DNA from: Siphonodentalium dalli
Lineage: Eukaryota > Mollusca > Scaphopoda > Gadilida > Siphonodentaliidae
DNA: 64,000 bases
Direction of reading: 5' to 3'
NCBI GenBank assembly: GCA_032622095.1
Contig: CP136068.1
Location: 13,993,729 to 14,057,728 of the forward strand
This document shows positions 10,001 to 20,399 of the stretch, in pieces. Below the pieces are notes generated by a model, which did not search any database, was not told the origin of the DNA, and saw nothing but the letters and a program-made list of their open reading frames with translations. A program made the translations under genes and the position numbers. Within the stretch, counting starts at the first letter, position 1. Each line of letters starts with the position of its first letter.

Positions 10001-11556
10001 AGCTCCCCCATTGAAAACGATTCATTGAGCGACTCTGTAAAGAAGGGGCCAAGGTCAGACCAAAAAAATTTATAAAATTCATAAGTGTATCCGGATGGCC
10101 CTGGGCTTTTATTATTTTTGGTGGTCTTAAGCGCATCTGTTAATTCTTGCAAGGTTAAAGGTCCTTCAATACTCGAGGCCTGCATGTTGCTTAGTTTAGG
10201 AACGGTTCCATCGTTAAGAAGGGATTTTAAATCGCGATCGTCCATTGACCTATATGAGTATAAATTAAGATAAAAATTTCGGACTTCTTTCATGATATCG
10301 GTTTGTTTTGTGATTGTACTATCATTCGCCACTGTCAGGCTGGTCAGGGCTTTGGAAATGTAATTACGTTTTTCTAAATTTAGAAAATATTTTGTTGGTT
10401 TTTCGCCTTCCTCTATCCATTTTGCACGAGATCTAACCATGGTTCCGCGGATTGTTTCTCTTCGCATTGCTTCCATTTCGACTTCTACTTTTTCTAAGTC
10501 TTCCATTATTTTTTGCTTTTCTTCAGAGCTATATGATGGATGCTCAAGATCAGAAATAATTTTTGCCTTTTTTAATGTTAGATTTTTCTCAATTTTTATT
10601 CGCTCACGTTTTCGATTTGCAGAAAATCGTATAGTAGCGCCTCTGATATCAAGCAACACTGCGTCGAGAAATAGTCGTTTTCCAATGGAGCAATTTTTAA
10701 TGCTTTTTTCCTCATTTGAGGAGTAAGAATATCTTATTTTGTTTTCAGCTATGATTCCTTTTACTAAGTCGACATATTCTCTACAGTATAACAGAGAATT
10801 ATTAAATTTCCAAAAACCTGGACCAGTCTTGATGTCACTGACGTTTAATGGGAGTGAAATAATAGAGTGATCTGTTTTGTATCCGGGTAAAATTGTCGGT
10901 CCTTTTCCCACTAGATTAAGGAGGTCCTCCGAAATTAAAAAGTAATCTAGCCTCGCCATTTTAATTGGGGATTTTCTTCTCCACGTATAGCGTCTTTCTT
11001 GTTTGTTAAATAATCTCCACACGTCAACTAGTTCGAGGCTGCCGGAAAGGTCCGCAACTTCATTTTGGGCGCGGGGGTTGTTTAAATGTTTGTAGTTATA
11101 AGTGTCTAAGTCTTGTTTCTGTACCAGATTCCAGTCTCCACACATGATTATTTGCGTGTTCCCAATCTGGGTAATTAATTTTTTTAGGTTAGAGTAAAAT
11201 GCTGGATTATCTTCATTTGGCCCGTACAAGTTCACCAAACTTAAACGTATATTTTCTATGGTTATGTCGAGTATAATAAAATTTCCACCAGAATCTTTAT
11301 GTGTTTCGTGGATACTATATTCAAAGTTATTTCTAAATAGAATAGCTACACCTCTAGCCTGGGAAGTATAAGATGACATTATCGCTTTGCATCCCCATTC
11401 TGTTTCAATACACCTTTCCATGTGTTTAGTGAAATGTGTGTCTTGCAAGCAATATATCGAGCCCTCCATGTTACGAATGTGGTGAAAGACGTCTCGGCGT
11501 TTCTCGGCTTGGTTAAGTCCACGGCAGTTCAGAGACAAAATTTTAATAGTACTCAT
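6977..11556 (-). mobile_element. L1/Tx1-type LINE (ORF2, 3' UTR and poly(A))
   Basis: The 3' end on the minus strand is a 26-base poly(A) (T run at 6977-7002), followed inwards by a ~770-base 3' UTR (7003-7773) with no coding features and then ORF2. The 5' end is not resolved. Upstream of ORF2 there is no ORF1 within 1.7 kb, but an ORF1-like fragment lies at 13332-13690. Confidence 0.85.
7774..11556 (-). CDS. LINE ORF2: APE endonuclease, reverse transcriptase, CCHC knuckle
   Basis: This is an unbroken 1260-codon ORF2 that would nick target DNA and reverse-transcribe the element RNA at the nick. Residues 1-235 are an APE-type endonuclease: LNCRGL (N10), LQDTH (D39 where L1 usually has E), LYGPN (110-114), GDWN (140-143), ARLDYFL (D204) and the terminal TDH (H230). 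The reverse transcriptase spans roughly 520-770, with LLIDFEKAFD (D613), GCRQGDPISP and the catalytic QYADD (D715, D716). A CCHC knuckle closes the protein at C1139, C1142, H1151 and C1156. The 1260-residue length is full size for the L1/Tx1 clade. The start is an ATG at 11556 just before the endonuclease. An intact frame of this size suggests a young insertion. Confidence 0.95.
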   Translation of the reverse strand: MSTIKILSLNCRGLNQAEKRRDVFHHIRNMEGSIYCLQDTHFTKHMERCIETEWGCKAIMSSYTSQARGVAILFRNNFEYSIHETHKDSGGNFIILDITIENIRLSLVNLYGPNEDNPAFYSNLKKLITQIGNTQIIMCGDWNLVQKQDLDTYNYKHLNNPRAQNEVADLSGSLELVDVWRLFNKQERRYTWRRKSPIKMARLDYFLISEDLLNLVGKGPTILPGYKTDHSIISLPLNVSDIKTGPGFWKFNNSLLYCREYVDLVKGIIAENKIRYSYSSNEEKSIKNCSIGKRLFLDAVLLDIRGATIRFSANRKRERIKIEKNLTLKKAKIISDLEHPSYSSEEKQKIMEDLEKVEVEMEAMRRETIRGTMVRSRAKWIEEGEKPTKYFLNLEKRNYISKALTSLTVANDSTITKQTDIMKEVRNFYLNLYSYRSMDDRDLKSLLNDGTVPKLSNMQASSIEGPLTLQELTDALKTTKNNKSPGPSGYTYEFYKFFWSDLGPFFTESLNESFSMGELSITQKQGIITLIPKKDKNRQMIKNWRPITLLNTSYKLASSCIADRIKRVLPSIINSDQTGFLAGRYIGDNTRLIYDIIHRTKQENKSGLLLLIDFEKAFDTVSWSFIRKCLDLFNFGDAVKKWISILYENASSSILINGHISQSFMLGRGCRQGDPISPYIFLLCAEVLGLMIRQNNTIKGIFLGGSEYKITQYADDTTLILDGSENSLRESYLTLDEFARVSGLRINPEKCQAAWIGIESQNKIRQVLSELNLSTVNTFNFLGIHFDTNLTNMNINYSYKLEDIDRTTKIWKHRLLTPLGRITVIKSLILPKLTHLFIALPSPDTAFLKALNTCLYNFIWNSKRDRIKRKQLYADHMYGGLKMINVENFDAAMKITWIRRLICKQSKWASLCNATPLLNDPLLLTYHANYIVKQTDKFANPFWRDVFRAWCKFMRLNNANDNIMASTIWNNPNIKIGGSSINLKSWKDAGIYYINDLFQSDNKFHTPFTLYATFNIRVDFITINNIKRQIFSLASSLNQRLIRMPCPFLPNNLAPILRDVKGGQLFYKTLTNGENMPNACQKWEYEIGEKIENWEEHLSMPFKTTTDTKLQWLQFRINTRIISTNKFLKMANLRLDDFCNRCQNVQETISHIFWDCPHVQTFILEIKTWTRNNQFPIDLTKKNIIIGIDHEYRYSKINLFLLVLKQYIYRTKFTPTQLSLRPFLCDLQFRYECERYNAKCNMNHDFDNQWLALRNALKIK

Positions 11557-13331
11557 TGATATTATATGCGGACGCCCTAGCTGCCGAACCAGAAATGTGT
11601 ACTATTTGGTAATGTATACGGTACATATATGCATATAACATTATGGTACATTTTGATGTCACATTCATTCGCACTAAGAAAAGAGACACATGCATAACAA
11701 AGGTAGAGTACAGAAATAGCAAAAACAAAGACAAATACATACCGGTTGAGGGTTGTTGTCAGCTTGGATGGACAACACTGACCGCCCAGTGGTGGCAATA
11801 TATAATATAGGTTAGGGCAATTGGCTTGCCAAAACCCCGGGAAAAAAAAATAATAAAAAATAAAAAATAAATAAAAAGGGGGGGGGGGGGGTGTCTGAGG
11901 CAACATACATATACACGAAGACATTAAAGTGTAGTGAAAAAGATTCTGATTACCTGTTATAATAACATAATTATTTATACCATGATATATCCTGACCACA
12001 ATACCTACACGAGTCAGCACATACATATATTTATTGAGTAAGTATTATATTATCTATTTTAGTCATGTGAAGTGGTGCTCCAGGCAGAACAAACTACATA
12101 GCATGAAATACCAATTAAGACAGGGGTCAATATCAGCACCCTGTTTGAAAGTGTGGTATATTCTACATTATATTATATGTAATCCAGAGTGCCTTTCAAG
12201 TCTTGAATAAAATGAAACTGTTCATGGAGAAAATGACAGCACATTTGTTAAATCTGGACGTTTTGAGCATATAGTTGACTTCAGTCAGTCCGCTATATTT
12301 AGATACTCGGCAAACCGATCGATAAATGGACAAATTCCAACAATTATTAACACTTAGTAGAGACGTGTGATTATTGTTAACAGTGTTCGTGTGACACAAA
12401 TAATTAGGCCAAAACTCAGGTTATTCATTGTGCTTTCCGTCTGTGCTGACTCAGAATGTGTCAAAATAAGATGTGCAGTTTAATGTATCATTCGTAATTC
12501 TGGATTTACTATGGATCATATTGTGTCTCTTCTGAACAAACGTTATGTCAGGATTACTTTAAAGGGTGACTTCATTTATGAAAAACCCTAAGAATTGTTT
12601 CATTTGGAGATTGACGGGATTACAAAGTTAAAAAGGTCGAATGTTTAACAGCTATTTAAGGTAAATCCAAAGTAGATATTAGGTGGCACTGCTCGCGTCA
12701 TACATGGCGTGGAGCCGCTGGAGGAATGTACTATTCAAACAAATTGTATGTCAAAGGGTCAAAGACTATTCAATTTCATGAGAATCTACATTATTGGGGG
12801 GGGGGGGGGGTATTTTTTGGTATATTATAAAAATATGTATAATATGCAAAACAATGTATCTAATATAACCATCTAATCAAGAATAACACTGAACTCATGT
12901 CACTGCATGTCAAGTGACTGCATTCCAGCTATAAAAGTAGCTTACATTGGGTAGGATGCTTGCTGAAAATCGCCGAGTTTAACAGGGCGACATTTCGGTG
13001 TTATATATACTTTGTAGTTAAATATATATGATATAATTATGTAATCAAGTGTAATTCTGAAGTCACGTCTTTACTGAATGACTAAATTTAAGCTATGAAA
13101 TAAGGCTTATTTTTTAAAGGATATTTAGTGTTGGGGATTATATAATTTGCCACAACTGGGGTTTTAGGGATTCTATTAAAGCAATTATATTGGGTAAGGG
13201 GGTGTTTGGATCACAAGATATCTTGTGATTGGATTAGGTCATTTTTCAAAATCATTACATCATTAGGTCACATGCTACAAAAATACAACATATTTACATA
13301 CACAGCTAGCATCTGAGCATATCTCAACATA
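11557..13331. other. stretch without recognised genes between ORF2 and the ORF1-like fragment
   Basis: No coding family is visible. It holds an A-rich tract (11841-11877) running into G14 (11878-11891) and a G15 run (12796-12810). It may include the LINE 5' UTR and a later insertion. Confidence 0.4.
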
Positions 13332-13690
13332 TTAATTGTCAATTATTTTGTTTAGCTCTTCATGTGTATGGAATTTTTCAATTTTCCCAGATGAGAGCTT
13401 CAGGTATAATTTGCCATTTGTGAGCCAAGAGTTTTGAACACGCGTAGATTTGAAAGCCTTAGTAAGCAGTTCATGATTCAGCTGTGTGGCATCCTCAACT
13501 ATAGAAATGCCTGATTTCTTCAGGTTACTCCTGGCCTCAATGACGTCATATTTAGTGAATCTGTTCACAAACTTAACAATAATAGCCCTCGGTTTACATT
13601 GCATAATCTTGGTTCCCAATGGGTGTGCATCACAATATTCACCATTTGGGAACTTCAATCTGAGTCTATGTCTCCCATAGCAGATGAGGC
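13332..13690 (-). CDS. LINE ORF1-type RNA-binding domain fragment
   Basis: About 115 codons match the RRM plus C-terminal domain of L1-like ORF1 proteins, the RNA chaperone partner of ORF2. The segment AHPLGTKIMQCKPRAIIVKF is the junction normally seen before the RRM core. FTKYDVIEARSNLKKSGISI and EDATQLNHELL follow, then SWLTNGKLYLKL, the usual NGK strand. The frame extends to 13838. However, that extension comes from a MITE arm and a tandem repeat (see 13690-14095), so the genuine domain probably starts near 13690 and the N-terminal coiled coil is missing. It has the same strand as the ORF2 at 7774-11556 and may be the displaced ORF1 of that element. Confidence 0.6.
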
Positions 13691-13742
13691 CATGGAGAAT
13701 GAGGTCTCCAGAGGGTGAATTTGGTGACGCTAGCCCGATATG
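13690..13742. repeat. family B MITE arm fused into the ORF1-like frame
   Basis: About 50 bases (around GAGGGTGAATTTGGTGACGC) align at high identity to the inner arm of the family B MITEs. They are translated in the overlapping frame as LASPNSPSGDLIL. Confidence 0.65.
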
Positions 13743-13754
13743 CCCCTTTTTCAC

Positions 13755-14095
13755 AGTTTTTGTATTGTCTGGATGATAACAGAATTTTTTGACATTTGTA
13801 CTTAAATCACATTTGAGACACATATTAAGTTTGATCATGGCATGATGACTGTTGACGGAGTTATCAGCCAGAGTTATGCACCTTTTTCAACTTAGAAATA
13901 ACAATTTTTGGGTTATCTGGATGATAACTTTATCATTACTCAACAAAATATATTTATATCTGGTATTGGTTCACATTTTATGAGACATGTCAAGTTCAAA
14001 TTTGGTGATGGTCCGTTGACTTTTGATGGAGTTATGCATCTTTTTCGACTTAGAAATCACACTTTTTGGGTTGTCCGAATGAAAGCTTGAGCAAT
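13755..14095. repeat. ~150-bp imperfect tandem repeat
   Basis: Recurring blocks are TGTCTGGATGATAAC, AGACATGTCAAGTTCAAATT and GATGGAGTTATGCATCTTTT, about 2.3 copies. No protein is supported. Confidence 0.65.
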
Positions 14096-14286
14096 ATTCA
14101 ATATAGGGAAAAAAAGGGTCAGGTGAATCGGGCGGCTGGTTTAACCCTTCCTATTCTAAATCGATTCTCCCACTCAGTTATAAAAGAATAAATTGGATTG
14201 GTCTATTATTTATTTGTAGGGGTTATCAGGAAATATAAGCAGACAACAGATAATGAAAGTTCAGAAGGAGTCCTATTCATTGGTGG

Positions 14287-14354
14287 GAAATGTTCAGATA
14301 ATAAGTTCAACAATAGTCGTTTGTTGAACTTATCTTATTATCTAAACATTTCCT
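14287..14354. repeat. hairpin
   Basis: Arms GGAAATGTTCAGATAATAAG... and its complement pair around an AACAATAGTCGTTTGTT centre, with 2-3 mismatches. Confidence 0.7.
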
Positions 14355-14509
14355 AACGACTCATCAATAAGTATAGAGAGGATTAATTGGGGTAAGACTG
14401 AGTCTAATGCGCGAAATCTGACAACCACTTTCTCAGTTTTCACTATTTCCCTGTTTTTGTGAAAACTTTCCGATCACGTATCCCAGCGTTTTTAAGAAAT
14501 GGATGTTGA

Positions 14510-14672
14510 CAAGCCTTGAAATAGTGTGTCTGTCATTTGCAGAATGAGGTCCCCAGAGGGTGAATTTAGAGATGCTACCCGCATAGCGGGCTAGCATCAC
14601 CAAATTCACCCTCTGGGAACCTCATTCTGCTGAGGTGTAAGCAGAATGACAGACACACTATTTCAAGGCTTG
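14510..14672. mobile_element. palindromic MITE, family B
   Basis: The ends are CAAGCCTTGAAATAG and its complement, with an exact 8-bp duplication GATGTTGA at 14502-14509 and 14673-14680. An 8-bp duplication suggests a hAT-type source. The interior is a long stem with no coding capacity. Confidence 0.88.
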
Positions 14673-15194
14673 GATGTTGATATTGTTGCGTTCCACACAT
14701 ACAAATGTCAGACCAGCTTGCATCCATACTCTATGGAACGCATCAAAATCAACATCCATTACTTATATTTACACTCAACCGAGTCAACTGGCAGATTAGA
14801 ATAGCATTAAGCGCCCATTTCCAACGTTATTCTCATGACTTGATGCAAGTTGCGTCTACACAGAAATGGATGCAAGTTGGGGTCAGCGCATGACGTCATG
14901 TGACATAATTTCGACAACCAACGTCCTGCATTCATGTTCCACAAAGTGAATATAACTGTAAATATAGCCAAATTGCACTCTTAACAATATTTTGTAGTAA
15001 ATGAACAGTCGCCAGATAAAATTTGTTTTACAAACTTTTGAGCCAGCAGTTTTATTCACTAAAGCCACATGTTTGCCTTTCTAAATGACATTAACATGGC
15101 AACTTAATCACTCCTTCATAACAATATTTAGACCAACTGAATCTTAATTGACTTCCTTATATAACGTGCCATCATGATTAGTAATTCGCACAGA

Positions 15195-15452
15195 CAAGCC
15201 TTGAAATAGTACGTGTGCCTGTCATTTGCAGAATGAGGTTCCCAGAGGGTAAATTTAGTTATGCTATCCCGCATAGCAGGCTAGAATCACCAAATTCACC
15301 CTCTGGGAACCTCATTCAGCTGAGTTGTAAGCAGAATGAGGTCCACAGAGGGTGAATTTGGTGATGCTAGTCCGCTATGTGGGATAGCATCACTAAATTC
15401 ACCCTCTGGGAACCTCATTCTGCAAATGACAGGCACACTATTTCAAGGCTTG
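15195..15452. mobile_element. family B MITE with doubled stem-loop
   Basis: It has the same CAAGCCTTG ends and 8-bp flanks CGCACAGA/CACACAGA (one mismatch). Two successive palindromic modules fill the interior, making it about 95 bp longer than the 14510 copy. Confidence 0.85.
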
Positions 15453-15591
15453 CACACAGATCGAGACAGATCGTGGTACCGACTAATGTGACGTGACTGC
15501 ATGATTATGAATACAATTTGTGAAACATGATTTTGGATCATTATCACCCATTTATCAAATTCATAAAACGATATAATATCCAACATTAATA

Positions 15592-15905
15592 ATTAAAGAT
15601 GCATAATCCGATTAAGCGCCCCTCAATTACTATTTATATGAATTCAGGAGGAAAAAATATCTGATTCGAGTCGAGGAATCCACCTATCAAAGCTCAGGAG
15701 TTATTAGATATCGATTTTTGAAATCTATTATTTTTCACCATCGAGAATTATAAGGGGCCAGTAAACAGTTCACGAGCCTATGGATGGTCTCGGAACAAAT
15801 TTCGGATGAAGATTAATAACTCTAAAATCAAGAGGCTTTCTGTCGATAATAAGGCCAAATTTCGTCGAACAACTTGTTCAGATAAATAACACGTTTCGGG
15901 CAATT
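15592..15905 (+). repeat. dispersed repeat, copy 1
   Basis: It begins AAAGATGCATAATCCGATTA and shares over 300 bp with 26750-27060, including TTATTAGATATCGATTTTTG. The open frame on its minus strand (15778-16002) is not conserved in the other copy. Confidence 0.8.
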
Positions 15906-16051
15906 TTATACCATAGTTGACAGTGGTTAGCATTATTTTTGGACAATTAACTGAAGCGGCATTTCTAAATGTTGTTGTTGGGATCTGATTATATGGGGAC
16001 AATCAAATCGGATTGAGTACATTTGAATATAAACTATAATAGTTGAATTCA

Positions 16052-16183
<132 letters not shown>

Positions 16184-16538
16184 TTAAATCAACCCTTCCC
16201 AGATCAAAATGTGAAGTGATTGCTGAATTGATTGACAGTTACTTAGACACTGTTAAATGTAAAAACCTTCACTGTTTTGATTGTTACCCATTTATGGAGG
16301 AATAATGTTGATACCCCATACTCTATGAAATTCTTCTAAAAATATATCTCTTTGTCACTTTTAGTCCAATTGAATGAATGAATTGCAAGTATGCTTTGAA
16401 AACAGAAATAATATATATCTCATCAGTCGCAGTCATCATCATGTTATTTTTTATTTCAGTCATCTTTATTTTATATTTGTCATTTATATTTTTAAGAACC
16501 ATCTGAAGAAATGCATATCAGCTTCAAACAATCTTAAC

Positions 16539-16647
16539 CTGGAAAACCAAATACTTCATTGTCTGCATGAGGATAGCTCAGAGTCGGATTATTATATTTC
16601 TTTTCCTTGGGAGGTGTAGAAAGATGACCAGATGGTCGTAGCACCTC
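16539..16647 (-). CDS. candidate internal exon of the 16-20 kb gene
   Basis: The acceptor TTACCAG|GAGG lies at 16648-16649 and the donor CCAG|GTTAAG at 16538. The 109 bases are open in the phase that fits the exon at 18611-18731, giving about 36 codons that start EVLRPSGHLSTPPKEKKYNN and are rich in Pro, Ser and Lys (a likely cytoplasmic tail). The family A MITE at 16655-16852 stops seven bases before this exon, so the MITE end now supplies the branch and pyrimidine region. The protein is not recognised. Confidence 0.45.
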
Positions 16648-16654
16648 CTGGTAA

Positions 16655-16852
16655 TACAGTATTGCCCTAAATAATCGACTCCTTAACCACAGCAGAATTA
16701 TGGGTAACTTTTCAGGATTTAGTCGGAAATATGACTTGTTGCCATTCAAGCTCTCCAATGAATGGCAACAAGCCATATTTCTGACTAAATCCTGAAAAGT
16801 TACCCATAATTCTGCTGCGGTTAAGGAGTCGATTATTTAGGGCATTACTGTA
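16655..16852. mobile_element. palindromic MITE, family A
   Basis: It runs TACAGTATTGCCC ... GGGCATTACTGTA with arms of about 90 bp and a short loop. It belongs to the same family as 3952-4112 and abuts a candidate splice acceptor. Confidence 0.88.
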
Positions 16853-18020
16853 TATACCACATTTAATTGATTATTTTCACCATATATTATTATACAAGTT
16901 ACATGTATATGTTACTGAATAAAATTATATCTATCTGAAGCAATAATGAAATGAAACAGTATCAGATGATTCTAGAAAAAATCGATGTTGACAGCCTTTT
17001 TAGTTTCCATATTAAATTTATTCATTAAAAATTATCAGCTAGTACTTTGCAAATAAAAGTGCATTGGCCTTTTAAGGACACACATGGTTCATATACACTC
17101 AGCTGAGAGAAAAATTCCATAACTTTTCCAGACTTTCCAACAAATTTTCCAAGACTTTTCACCGAATATTTAATTCCATAACATGTCCTTACCAATAGCC
17201 ATATATTTCGCCTGAAATTTTAGCCTACATGTAACTCGCAGACTTGTACAATATACATCTATTTCTCATCAATCATGCGAATTTAGGGCCCGATTGGGCA
17301 TACTGAAAACATTTCATAAATGCAAACAATCTTGATTAATCAGATATATCAGATATGCAATTCATCTAGGCATTCTTGAAATGTACTTGCAGACTTACAA
17401 TGTTGATGATTTTCGAAACACAACTGTACCAATCTTTATAATTTGAAGATGAGAAGTTTTTTTTTAGACTGAAACTTCCAGTGGTTCATCCGTTGATCTT
17501 ATACGTTGTAACATGTTCCATCAACCATCCGATGACCTTGCAATTGCAACCCATTTGCCCCAGTACCATGGACATGGCAACTGGGGGTTTGGGGAGGGGG
17601 TGGGGTAAAATGTTTCTCATTGTTTGATTTTTCAACAAGTAATTAGTAGGAAATTGTTGTATTTTAGACTAAGAGTAGCATATGTTTCTACTTTTGTTAA
17701 AAATTTTGGTCTGAAAATTCTTTTGGTCAATTTTTTGGTAATTTATAAAAAAAAAATCCACTTTTTAGAAGCTTTGGGCAAATTGAAAAACCAGAATATA
17801 GGATCCAATGAGAAAACCAAATCTAAAACAAGAATATTAAGAAGCACACACTATAGCCTTGAAACTTTTGGCCATTTTCCAAAAAATTGCCATTGGCATA
17901 ATTTGGCCACCATCAGTGTGTCACTGAATTTCCAGAAAACTCCACAAATACATCAAAGAGGAAATCAGAAGTGAAGTACCAATCATACCATTTCAGAAAA
18001 TACACTTGAAAGAAAAAAGG
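16853..18020. other. no gene seen
   Basis: This is AT-rich sequence, intronic if the 16-20 kb gene is real. 17620-17730 carries a block (GTTAAAAATTTTGGTCTGAA) of a dispersed repeat also at 21640-21870 and 42000-42130. Confidence 0.5.
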
Positions 18021-18099
18021 TGAATTTTTTTTTAACAAACAACAGTAATAATCCACCATCCTGTAAATTATGAAAAAAATTGTCACAAACAAAAAAAAG

Positions 18100-18475
18100 T
18101 CGGACAGACGTCATAATCGCAGGTCCGCAGGTTTCCACGGTACTAAATATCTGTGCCAAGTTTTAAAACAATTGACATAAAAATGTAGGAATAAAAGGTC
18201 GGACAAAGGTATACCCCTGTATTAAAAATGTCGAAACTGGGGATAACTCCAGCAAAAAAAGTCAAACAAACCACATAATCGCAGATGCATAGGTTCCCAT
18301 GGTACTAAATATCTGTGCCAAGTTAAAAAAAACATGGAAGAAAAAATATAGGAATAAAAGCTTGAACAAAATTGCATCCACGGACGGACACACGGACGGA
18401 AGGCCAGATGCTCCGACGGATGAACGGACAAGCTGATTCCAGTATAACCAACCACAACTCACTGCATGGGGTATA
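18100..18475. repeat. dispersed repeat with internal direct duplication
   Basis: Blocks containing CATAATCGCAG and GGTACTAAATATCTGTGCCA occur twice (about 18110-18160 and 18275-18325). They are followed by an ACGGACGGACAC-type simple tract and GGTATAAT. This organisation is common among non-coding repeats of marine invertebrates. Confidence 0.55.
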
Positions 18476-18610
18476 ATTATATTTTCACAAAGTTATTGAC
18501 AAGATTGGTTAAAATTGCCACCATACAAGTGAATTGGTATTCCCTATCACCAATTATTTATATCAAAGTCCGTACTCTCCAATATAAGAAAATACAACTA
18601 GTATACGTAC

Positions 18611-18731
18611 AAGAAAGAATACATGTCCCAAGAACATGACTACGTTCTCCACTCCCACAACGGTTTTCTCTCGCACCCATAGAGACATCGCTTTCATGGA
18701 CACTAGAATAACAATAGGTCCAGACCAGAAC
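18611..18731 (-). CDS. candidate internal exon encoding membrane segments
   Basis: The acceptor is TTTTTTTCAG|G (AG at 18732-18733). The donor GTACGT at 18610 would end the exon in phase 0, and one base at the start completes the split codon from the 20400-20593 exon. The 40 codons include the hydrophobic stretches FWSGPIVILVSMKAM and VENVVMFLGHVFFL. Alternatively, without that donor, the frame runs on through LVRILVVFSYIGEYGL to a TGA at 18563-18565. That would make this the last exon of a 120-residue protein. Both versions predict a small multi-pass membrane protein. I do not recognise the family. Confidence 0.42.
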
Positions 18732-18904
18732 CTGAAAAAAATAGTTCACATAACCAGCATATAATAGAATTGGAACCAGTAATGCTGCGAGGGGTTTAAC
18801 ATCTGATTTTTTCCATGTCTTCCTTCAATATATATCAGGTTAAAGGCACACTTAATTTTTTAGCCAATTATTTTTTTATAGTACCATGATATACGGTTTT
18901 AATA

Positions 18905-19015
18905 TCGGGACCTGCGAATATTCGAGATTCGATTCGATGTCGATATCGGGCACCCGATTCGAGATCGACACCGAATCGTTCCGCTGATTCGGATATTTTC
19001 GAATCGGTGTTACTT
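18905..19015. mobile_element. hAT terminus fragment
   Basis: GGGACCTGCGAATATTCGAG with following GATTCGATTCGA repeats resembles the end of the hAT at 5097-6224. No opposite end was found. Confidence 0.5.
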
Positions 19016-19376
19016 TGGTGTAGTCTCGTTTTTTGCGTTTAAATAACGCTGCACAATATACTAAACTGATTCTAATACTGAAACAACATTGATGTTCTAA
19101 CGTAATAGTTTGTGTGTCGAATTTTGCAAATTGCCGAATATTTATACTGAAGCCGAAAACTTGACACTTCTAAATAGCCAGAAGCAGTGACTTGTCTGAT
19201 TAACCAAGGTGCACAGTGAAGCGATAATTAAGTGACGTGTTATAACTTAGACAATATGCAAAGATTTTATCGCTAATAGAAAACACTTTGATTGAATAAA
19301 CCGAAAAGAACACATAGATTGATTTTTGAAAATAATTTAGATATAAATTTGTAATGATAACACCGAACTAACTTAA

Positions 19377-20333
19377 GGGGGAGACGCACGTTTTGCATAA
19401 ATCACAGTAAATCCAGCCATAAATGCCAAGTGATTTTCAACAAAGAATTTCTCTGGATCTATCTGGTGAAAAATCTTGAATTTTACATATGATAATTTTC
19501 ATTATATATAGAATCAGAGCAATTATAAAGAGACAATAACAATAATGGATTTTAATACATTTGAGAGGTTGAAAATATTTGTTTCGTTTCTGTCCCTTTA
19601 GGTACCGAGAACTGCCAGAAAAATTTATAATTTCAAACAACATGTCAACCAGCAAATAGCTTATTGTATTGACTCCATGAGAGGAGGCTTCATTTGTATC
19701 ATAATGTTGAGTTAGCTTTTTAATTGCATATTATAGCATCATACCCCATGTATTATAATGAAGAATAAAGCAGTCACAAATATGCCAGCCCAATGAAAAT
19801 AAATGTTCAAATCTGGTGCTGTCCACTCAAGCAGGGAGCAATCAACAGAAATTAGGCCACAGTGTTAAGAGATATGGTGGTCAGATTTAACTTGGTTATG
19901 AACCCATGACCCAGAACTCAACTGAGCCCAATTTTTCAATGACCAACAAGCAGGGCATGAAAATTCTCAATAATAAAAAATTATTTATGGTAGTTGTCTT
20001 TCTGAATGAAAATAATCATTTAATTTCATGAATCAAGAAAAATTAAGTCTCCTCTCGTGATCTTCAGATATGATATCATGTATATATGAAATGCACTTTC
20101 GAAAAAAATCTGTTTTACAGTAGTTCTCGGTACCTGAACACAGTGAAATTTTAAAGATTTATCATGCCATAAAAGTAAAGTAAATGAAATTATAATAACC
20201 AAATGTCCAATGGTTCTTATGTATGGTACCACAATAATCTCTTGTACAAAATTTCACAAAGATATTCCTGATAGATTTAGAGAAAATACATTTTGAAATA
20301 CCAGGAAATTTCGGCAAAACGTGCGTCTGACCC
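19377..20333. mobile_element. TTAA-flanked foldback element
   Basis: The ends are GGGGGAGACGCACGTTTTGC and, reverse-complemented, GGGTCAGACGCACGTTTTGC. TTAA flanks both sides (19373-19376, 20334-20337). The inner arms also pair (TAGGTACCGAGAACTGCC with its complement near 20120). It is 957 bp and non-coding. It lies in the putative first intron, about 60 bases from the donor. Confidence 0.78.
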
Positions 20334-20399
20334 TTAAAGCAAGATAACAATTGATATATCAAAAATAATGTTAAACCTACATTACAATAATATACTCAC

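Noticed and set aside
11577-12026. 149-codon minus-strand frame as the missing LINE ORF1
   Set aside because: It crosses a G14 and A-rich simple tract and has no coiled coil, RRM or zinc knuckle.
6964-13610. A 6.6-kb LINE insertion with ACATTGCATAATCTT as target duplication
   Set aside because: The right copy lies within a continuous conserved coding segment, so the LINE 5' end cannot be placed there confidently. It is kept only as an open observation.
13691-13838. N-terminal 50 residues of the ORF1-like frame with C-x2-C ... C-x-H as a zinc ribbon
   Set aside because: This part coincides with a MITE arm and a tandem repeat unit, so the cysteines are incidental.
15778-16002. 74-codon minus-strand frame
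   Set aside because: Most of it lies in a dispersed repeat whose second copy (26750-27060) does not keep the frame.
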